From: RGIG4790 sp964437615
GTDB taxonomy: Bacteria > Bacillota > Clostridia > Christensenellales > UBA1242
Length of the DNA: 47,272 nucleotides
Direction: 5' to 3'
NCBI GenBank assembly: GCA_964437615.1
Contig: CAYTHL010000004.1
Coordinates: 1-47,272, forward strand
Of this stretch, positions 42,205 to 47,272 are shown in pieces (position 1 is the stretch's first letter; each line of letters begins with the position of its first letter). The translations under genes and the position numbers were made by a program. The notes below the pieces were generated by a model. The model was not told where the DNA came from. It did no database searches and saw only the letters and a program-made list of their open reading frames with translations.

Positions 42205-42516
42205 GTTTCCAAAATAGAGTTTTAATTAAATGTTTAAGTTTATTGGGCAATAACAGCGTCACTGCCATTCTACCACTCGGTCATTAGGAATAACTAAACT
42301 CACTTGTGGATAAAATTGTCAATTCCTTGTTTTTGCGCCAAAATCTGCCCCCAAAAACCCGTTTCCAAAATAGAGTTTTAATTAAATGTTTAAGTTTATT
42401 GGGCAATAACAGCGTCACTGCCATTCTACCACTCGGTCATTAGGAATAACTAAACTCACTTGTGGATAAAATTGTCAATTCCTTGTTTTTGCGCCAAAAT
42501 CTGCCCCCAAAAACCC
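42205..42516 (+). repeat. Two 156-bp tandem copies holding A elements 7 and 8
   Basis: GTTTCCAAAATAGAG occurs at 42205 and 42361; the two units are almost identical. Each has ATAACAGCGTCAC, inner arm TACCAC/GTGG, hairpin TTAG-GAATAA-CTAA, and TTCCTTGTTTTTGCGCCAAA. The outer stem is partly lost on the 5' side. The inner run CTTGTGGATAAAA is shared with the ssb element. Confidence 0.7.
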
Positions 42517-42834
42517 CGACCATTGTCATTCTAAGCCATCGCGAAGATTATAAAAGCATTATAACATATAAAGTGCGCAATGGGAGCTAAGGAGCGTTGG
42601 CAAAGATTATATACGAGTTAGTTTATAAAATTCTTGTTTTTTAATATTATCTCATTGGCTTGCGCGGAACAGTAAAAAAGTTAGTTTTTATTCGCCCCAA
42701 AGGCAGTCGAAAAGGCTCAGTTTGCGCCAAATGAATAATATTTTGCAAATTTTTGCATTTTAATATTGCAAAATATTAATTGGTGTGTTATAATAGCCAT
42801 GCAAAAGAAAAAAGAACTTTTGGAGGATTAATCC
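42517..42834 (+). other. Intergenic stretch with the promoter of the 858-aa protein gene
   Basis: No gene or repeat boxes are seen. A -10 TATAAT lies near 42789 and AGGAGG-like TTGGAGGA precedes the ATG at 42835. Confidence 0.5.
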
Positions 42835-45411
42835 ATGGCAACTCAAAACCAAAATGGGGCACCCGCCGCAACAGCAAGTGCGGCGCCAAACTCATTGATA
42901 CTAAAAAATGCCAACGACTATTTGGTAGCACTGCACGCACTAAGGGCTCTTAAGTACTGGAAAAATACTAGTACTAGCCAAAATGTTTCAGAAAGTATGG
43001 TTGCCGACGAAATTTGCAGTTCTAGTTTTCAGCAGGGCTTTGACACCACCACCAATTGGAACGGAAAATCTTACGATCGCAAAGAAATTTTGGACGGTTT
43101 TGGTTATTTGCGTCAAATAACTGGCAAAAATTTAGACAGTTGCGCTAATGTAAGCGAGGCAGAGATAAAATCGGCGTTTAACGACTACAAAACGGCACAG
43201 CAAAAAATTGCAGGCTCTTATAGTTCTAACGGCGCAGACAAGGGTACATACCAAAAAGCTGAAGAACATTACAATGAAAATCTAAAAGAAAACAAAAAGA
43301 GTAAACGCAAAATTAGGTGGGCAAGGTTTGGCCGTGTCGCCCTTTGGATTGCCACACTTGGAGTTGTGGGGGGCTTTTTTGGCAGCCTTATTGGCATCGC
43401 TGGCGGGCTTGCTGCTCTTATGGGCGAAACTGGATTATTGTTTACAGCAGTAGTTGGCGGATCAATACTATTTTACGTTGGCAAAAAGTTGGTAAGTTTT
43501 TTGGATAAAAAACTGTCTGGCGTAATAAACAGAAACAAAAAGATTGTAAAGGGCGACGAAGATGTTTTTGGCAGCAAAAAGTCGCTAAATAGGGCTTCCG
43601 AGTTATTAAACCAACAAGAAAGAGGCGCTCAAAAAGCAAGGCAAAGTATCCAAGCAGCCAACAACCTAGATATCTTTTTTGACCAAATTCCTTCCAGCTT
43701 TGTTAACGGCAACGGCAACGCACAGCAACGTGGCAATATTAACGGCAATGCATGGCAAAATTCGCAGCAGCCGGTGGCGCCACAATACACGCAACCGCAA
43801 GGGCAGCAGCCAGTGGCATCACCGCAGCCAGTGGCTGGGCAACGAGTGCAGCCACAAGGGCAGTCGGTGCAGCAGCCCGTGCAACCAGTTCAGCAACAAC
43901 CAGTAAATCAGCAGTCTGCGCAGCAAGCATATCAGCCACAAGAAAACCACTCTGTACAAAATAAATATTCACAAACTACCGAACAGGATGTTCCTTATAA
44001 TGTTAGTGGTGTACTTCCAAATTTCTTGGATGAAAGTATTAAACAATCATACAGAAAATATTTAGAAGAATATGATAAGGAGAAGGAAAATGACGAAAGA
44101 ATTAAAAGAGGTCGGGAAGAATATGAAGAACAAGAAAGAGCAAAAAAGGTAAAAAAAGAGAAGCCTCCTGTGGAATACTTATTTGGAGATAAAAAAGCTG
44201 CTGATGAGTTCTACGATGAACACTTTTCAGGAGAAGACGAGGCTACGCGTGAAAAAGCAGAGTTTAAGAAATTTCATACTAAATATAACCAACTACTAAC
44301 ATCAGTTGTAAATAGCGTCAAATCGGACGCTGCTAGTAAAGCGAAGGAGGAAAATTCTGAAGTTAGTAAAGAAGATCTTACAAAAGGAAAAAAAGCCGCA
44401 GAGCAAAAATTTCTCCAAAAATTAGAAGATATTTCAACATTGAAAAATGAAGAAGTTGATGAACTGTGGAAACTATTTGCAAGCAAGATAAAATATAATA
44501 ATCGATACATAGCAGCAGAAGAAAAAACAACTGAAGAGAAGAGGGCAATCTTAGAACAAGTGGCTAAAAGTAGGGGTGGTGAAAATGTTCTCTCGAATCC
44601 ACTTTACGACATGTTGGCAGATGACAAATATACCGTTGGCGTAGGCAAAAGAGTAACCGCCAAAAAAGGCCTTGCCGAAGTGGTAGAAAAAAACCCAGAA
44701 GTGACAGGAGAACCTAAAGTAGTGACCCCAGAAGTGGAAACTGTCGTTGACACAAGCGCAGCCGCCACAGAAGTGACAGGGAATCCTAAAGAAAAAAACT
44801 CAAATGGGGGATATGACAAATTAAATAATGTGCCCGGGAGGAGCCCTTGGTGGTGGGAGAAAAAAAGTCTGAGGTCACTATTATTTTCTTTATTCCCAAG
44901 CGCCCAAGGGCAAAGAAAAGATAATAAAGCGGCAAAAAAGGCCACAGAAGAGAAATTTGTCTCTAACACAAGCGCAGCCGCCCCAGAAGCGAGGGCGCAA
45001 AAAGAAAATGGCTCAGAAACATTTGATACAGCAAAAGTAGACGCCGAAATACAAAAAATGTTAAATGAAGCTGGGCTTGTCGATGTGAAATTTTCAGATA
45101 TTCACAAATTGGTAAAAGCGGCAGTTGCTAAGGCAACTGATTCCAAGAAAAACACAGACGACTACACAGCAGAAAACTTTACAAAGGATGTTCGAGACAC
45201 ACTTGAAGGCACATCAGGGTCTTTCAGCTGGGGTAAAGGAGGAGAAGGTTATAAAAATTTTGCAACAGCTTGTAAATTATTGTCTGAAGAAGAAAATCTA
45301 AAAGAAGAAGATATTAAAAACCTAAAAAGTATACTTAATGGTAGCAATCTTATACAAATCTTTCAAAACGCCAAACTAAAGGAAATTGCCCCAGAACCAG
45401 GAGCAGAATAA
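42835..45411 (+). CDS. Large membrane-associated coiled-coil protein, function unknown
   Basis: 858 residues, strong ribosome site (TTGGAGGA). The N-terminal 150 residues are helical (NANDYLVALHALRALKYW). A helical pair at about 165-215 (GRVALWIATLGVVGGFFGSLIG, LLFTAVVGGSILFYVGKKL) is Gly-rich and membrane-like. Residues about 290-375 are Gln/Pro-rich linker repeats. From about 385 a highly charged Lys/Glu helical region follows, then VTGEP/VTGNPKEKN-type repeats, and a helical C-terminus (TAKVDAEIQKMLNEAGLVDV). No family recognised. Codon choice changes near 44000, which suggests a composite gene. Closed by a terminator. Confidence 0.7.
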   Translation: MATQNQNGAPAATASAAPNSLILKNANDYLVALHALRALKYWKNTSTSQNVSESMVADEICSSSFQQGFDTTTNWNGKSYDRKEILDGFGYLRQITGKNLDSCANVSEAEIKSAFNDYKTAQQKIAGSYSSNGADKGTYQKAEEHYNENLKENKKSKRKIRWARFGRVALWIATLGVVGGFFGSLIGIAGGLAALMGETGLLFTAVVGGSILFYVGKKLVSFLDKKLSGVINRNKKIVKGDEDVFGSKKSLNRASELLNQQERGAQKARQSIQAANNLDIFFDQIPSSFVNGNGNAQQRGNINGNAWQNSQQPVAPQYTQPQGQQPVASPQPVAGQRVQPQGQSVQQPVQPVQQQPVNQQSAQQAYQPQENHSVQNKYSQTTEQDVPYNVSGVLPNFLDESIKQSYRKYLEEYDKEKENDERIKRGREEYEEQERAKKVKKEKPPVEYLFGDKKAADEFYDEHFSGEDEATREKAEFKKFHTKYNQLLTSVVNSVKSDAASKAKEENSEVSKEDLTKGKKAAEQKFLQKLEDISTLKNEEVDELWKLFASKIKYNNRYIAAEEKTTEEKRAILEQVAKSRGGENVLSNPLYDMLADDKYTVGVGKRVTAKKGLAEVVEKNPEVTGEPKVVTPEVETVVDTSAAATEVTGNPKEKNSNGGYDKLNNVPGRSPWWWEKKSLRSLLFSLFPSAQGQRKDNKAAKKATEEKFVSNTSAAAPEARAQKENGSETFDTAKVDAEIQKMLNEAGLVDVKFSDIHKLVKAAVAKATDSKKNTDDYTAENFTKDVRDTLEGTSGSFSWGKGGEGYKNFATACKLLSEEENLKEEDIKNLKSILNGSNLIQIFQNAKLKEIAPEPGAE

Positions 45412-45453
45412 TACCTTAAATCCGCAAGATACACCTAAATATAAAAATACAAT

Positions 45454-45479
45454 AAATGCCCTACTAATAGGGCATTTTT
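45454..45479 (+). terminator. Rho-independent terminator
   Basis: AAATGCCCTA, loop CTAA, TAGGGCATTTTT, after the 858-aa protein gene. Confidence 0.85.
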
Positions 45480-45523
45480 GCTTGGCAAATTACCATAAAT
45501 TAATGCTAAGCATCTAAAACATT

Positions 45524-45705
45524 GGGGCTGGCGGAGCCCCGCCTGCCGCCGCAGGCGGGGCCGCGGGGCGCCCTCGGGGCATCGCATTGATTTTCCGCAA
45601 CAACTTTGTTGCAAGCATCCTTAGCCCAGTATTCATATCTTTGCCGGGTTTTTGCCCCGAGGGTCTGCCCGCTCTTTGCGGCAGTCGCCGCAAAGCCGCC
45701 AGCCC
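45524..45705. repeat. GC-rich four-way-junction (cloverleaf-like) element
   Basis: The outer stem GGGCTGGCGG (45525-45534) / CCGCCAGCCC (45696-45705) closes three arms: hairpin GCCCCGCCTGC/GCAGGCGGGGC (45536-45561); a long arm GCGGG + CCCTCGGGGCA (45563-45581) / TGCCCCGAGGG + CCCGC (45653-45672) with an internal loop; and hairpin CTTTGCGGC-AGTC-GCCGCAAAG (45674-45695). All main stems are perfect. The GC content is far above the surroundings. Function unknown. Confidence 0.75.
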
Positions 45706-45896
45706 ATCCATATCTCCACTATACCATTTACCAAAAATCAAACAAAAAACCCGCCATGGTTTTTATTTGTTTGCACAAAAAGAGATAAAATTTTAAAAAT
45801 TAACATACAAAAGTACTTGATTTTTTCAAAAACTTAGGTTATACTATGCAAGTATTCGCTAAATACGCTGTAAAATTAAATATAAAAGGTGCCTAT

Positions 45897-45922
45897 CGCG
45901 GTTCCAAGCGGCGGTCTTGAAA
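45897..45922 (+). repeat. Fragment of tRNA-Ser sequence
   Basis: GCGGTTCCAAGCGGCGGTCT TGAAA matches the tRNA-Ser region GCGGTCGAAAGCGGCGGTCT TGAAA at about 46136-46160 with small changes. It could be a leftover of an integration into the tRNA or a decayed tRNA copy. Confidence 0.5.
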
Positions 45923-46011
45923 GCTAACGCATTTCCGTCAGTTTAATCCTTGCACTTTATGTTGGCAATTTGGGTAAAGTGCATATAAAATGAGGCGTTT
46001 TTGAGAATTTT

Positions 46012-46120
46012 ATGTCTACCAAAGATTTTAAAAATTCTCAAATGTCTACCAAAATGTCTACCACATTTTACAACTTAATAATCTTGACTTTTGCTGATAA
46101 ATTTAGTAAAATGTCTACCA
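46012..46120 (+). repeat. Four ATGTCTACCA repeats upstream of tRNA-Ser
   Basis: ATGTCTACCA occurs at 46012, 46042, 46054 and 46111, the last touching the tRNA. An inverted repeat, TTGAGAATTTT / AAAATTCTCAA (about 46000-46041), spans the first. Confidence 0.6.
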
Positions 46121-46121
46121 T

Positions 46122-46209
46122 GGAGAGTTGGCTGAGCGGTCGAAAGCGGCGGTCTTGAAAACCGTTGAAGTGAAAGCTTCCGTGGGTTCGAATCCTACAC
46201 TCTCCGCCA
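46122..46209 (+). tRNA. tRNA-Ser (TGA)
   Basis: 88 nt with a long variable arm: acceptor GGAGAGT/ACTCTCC, anticodon loop CTTGAAA on a CGGT/ACCG stem, T-arm GGGTTCGAATCC and an encoded CCA. Followed by a T-tailed hairpin (AACAAGTTTCACAG..GAAACTTGTTTTT, 46213-46242). Confidence 0.95.
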
Positions 46210-46385
46210 AAAAAACAAGTTTCACAGACGAAACTTGTTTTTAATTGATATTAGATTAAACTTTATATATTGGTATAAAGTTTTAATTTTAAAATTTTCA
46301 TATGTTATTTTTTTAAACAAAAAATTTTATGCTGTTGTAAGCACCATGTTACCAATAAGAGTATTGGTCATTTACACACTGATTT

Positions 46386-46889
46386 TTATATATATTCTTC
46401 TTTTGTTGAAAATTCTTTTAATCCAAGATATTTTTTTGCAAGGCGTACCGCCTCATTTACCTGTGCCAACCCAACATTACCCCAATTAAGAAGTTCTATA
46501 GCGCGTTTAGGAGTTGTAAGAAGTCTATCATAAGTTTTGCCATTGTCGGGGTCAGGTTGTTTTGGCCCGATAATATCAATAATGGCCGTCATGCGCATTT
46601 GGGCATAGGGAGGAGTGCCATTTTCTTCATCAACTTGTTGATAGCCCACAATATAAGCACCATCTTTTAAAGAAGTGTTTACCTCCTCTAAAAATTCTCT
46701 TTTTAAAGTTTCCTCTCTGTTATTATCGCGTACTTCTGGCTTTCCGCCTGCAAGTGAGTATTTAATGCCGTTTTCTTCTTTCTCAACTCTTAAAAGGATT
46801 CTTCCGTCGGTTGTAAATACAAGCCCATAAACTTGTGTTACTTTCATTCCTGCAGGTGCATTACCATTGTGCCATGTAAAAGTTGCCAT
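46386..46889 (-). CDS. Nudix hydrolase
   Basis: 167 residues. The Nudix box is seen as GGKPEVRDNNREETLKREFL EEVN (about 49-72), with the REFLEE core that binds Mg2+ and cleaves nucleoside diphosphate derivatives. Before it, LVFTTDGRILLRVEKEENG forms the opening strands. Substrate is unknown. AAAGGAG precedes the ATG. Placed downstream of, and opposite to, tRNA-Ser. Confidence 0.88.
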   Translation of the reverse strand: MATFTWHNGNAPAGMKVTQVYGLVFTTDGRILLRVEKEENGIKYSLAGGKPEVRDNNREETLKREFLEEVNTSLKDGAYIVGYQQVDEENGTPPYAQMRMTAIIDIIGPKQPDPDNGKTYDRLLTTPKRAIELLNWGNVGLAQVNEAVRLAKKYLGLKEFSTKEEYI

Positions 46890-46909
46890 AAATTATTCTC
46901 CTTTATAAA

Positions 46910-47272
46910 TTATTTTTATCTTGCAAACTTAAAAATTCATCAACATTGTTATATTTTCTCACAATTATTGGCAAAAATTTTTGAGAGTTTTTATCAGATT
47001 TAGCTTTCTAAGAATAGTGCCTTATTAAACCTTTTAATTATTTTAACAAAAAAACGTCAGTTTGGCAACTTATTTGATAAATTATATGGGCATTTGTTTT
47101 TGAGAATAAAATAAAGAAAATCTTTTTCATCTTTTGAAATAATTTTACTCTAGCCAATATTTAAACATTGGCTTGCGTGACAAAACTTATTACTTTTTGT
47201 AAGTAACAAGGAAATATTTTCTTAATGATTTATTTGACAAAGTGTAATAAAAATGTTTAGTATATACATAAT
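46910..47272. other. Gene-free end of the window, promoter at the edge
   Basis: AT-rich with no coding frame. TTGACA (47234-47239) and TAGTAT (47258-47263), 18 nt apart, could start a gene beyond the window. Confidence 0.4.

Noticed and set aside
4129..42516. A elements as ordinary Rho-independent terminators
   Set aside because: They have stem-loops but no T-run after the stem, they carry conserved unpaired boxes, and rpsR has a separate T-tailed terminator downstream.
45514..45741. Minus-strand ORF of 65-75 residues, Arg/Pro/Ala/Gly-rich, with a GGAG site before ATG 45711
   Set aside because: It lies entirely over the GC-rich cloverleaf element. Perfect stems explain the composition and open frame better than coding, and frames are open on the other strand too.

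Overview
The window looks like a chromosomal scaffold from an uncultured, AT-rich low-GC Gram-positive bacterium (Bacillota, Clostridia-like). The evidence is rpsF-ssb-rpsR next to a DnaB helicase, a DnaD-type plus DnaI-type helicase-loading pair, a YetF/DUF421 gene followed by a DUF4363-type gene, comFC close to secA, rnr-smpB-tmRNA, strong AGGAGG-type ribosome sites and frequent TTG/GTG starts. A 100-N gap flanked by an exact 55-base duplication marks it as a short-read scaffold. I cannot assign a species.

Layout. 1-3.1 kb: a CtpE-like P-type ATPase (minus). 3.15-5.2 kb: rpsF-ssb-rpsR, with structured repeats after ssb and after rpsR and a terminator at 5196-5222. 5.2-7.3 kb: a broken small ORF and dnaB; rplI is absent from its usual place. 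7.4-10.2 kb: an alanyl-tRNA synthetase that ends after the editing domain, then about 1 kb of nested repeats. 10.2-15.3 kb: a small XRE regulator divergent from a lipoprotein, then envelope genes (Ig-like protein, Smr-like protein, signal-peptidase-like protein without a recognisable catalytic Ser). 15.4-17.7 kb: a Ppx/GppA-HD protein and a tandem repeat block. 17.7-20.1 kb: an MreB-like protein (minus), YetF and DUF4363. 20.2-23.7 kb: RNase R, SmpB and tmRNA, the trans-translation set. 24-26.7 kb: a coiled-coil membrane protein, a candidate ncRNA and a ComEC-type metallo-beta-lactamase protein. 26.9-30.6 kb (minus): DnaI-like and DnaD-like proteins and a radical SAM protein that appears to be leaderless. 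30.7-35.7 kb: an RlmD/TrmA-type methyltransferase, an FTR-like mini-protein, miaA-hisS, an MBL hydrolase and tRNA-Asn. 36.1-38.0 kb (minus): three membrane proteins. 38.1-42 kb: an XRE regulator, comFC and secA, followed by a repeat cluster. 42.8-45.4 kb: an unrecognised 858-aa protein. 45.5-47.3 kb: a GC-rich four-way-junction element, tRNA-Ser and a Nudix hydrolase.

The most unusual feature is a family of structured repeats ('A elements') placed exactly at the stop codons of five plus-strand genes: ssb, rpsR, alaS, the ppx-like gene and secA. Each has a variable 11-13 bp outer stem whose 5' arm lies in or at the gene's own 3' end. Inward of this come a roughly 3x3 internal loop, TTTGG/CCAAA, a GCGTCGC-like box, a variable inner stem, a small TTTAC..GTAAA or TTTAG..CTAAA hairpin that covaries between copies, and a CTCCTTGTTCT-like box. 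Stem sequences differ completely between loci while pairing is kept. Copies are partly tandemly duplicated (offsets 293, 157, 270, 245 and 156 bp) and are nested inside each other. A second structured module ('B') is inserted in some of them. I do not recognise either family. They could be a mobile structured DNA element or a 3'-UTR RNA module.
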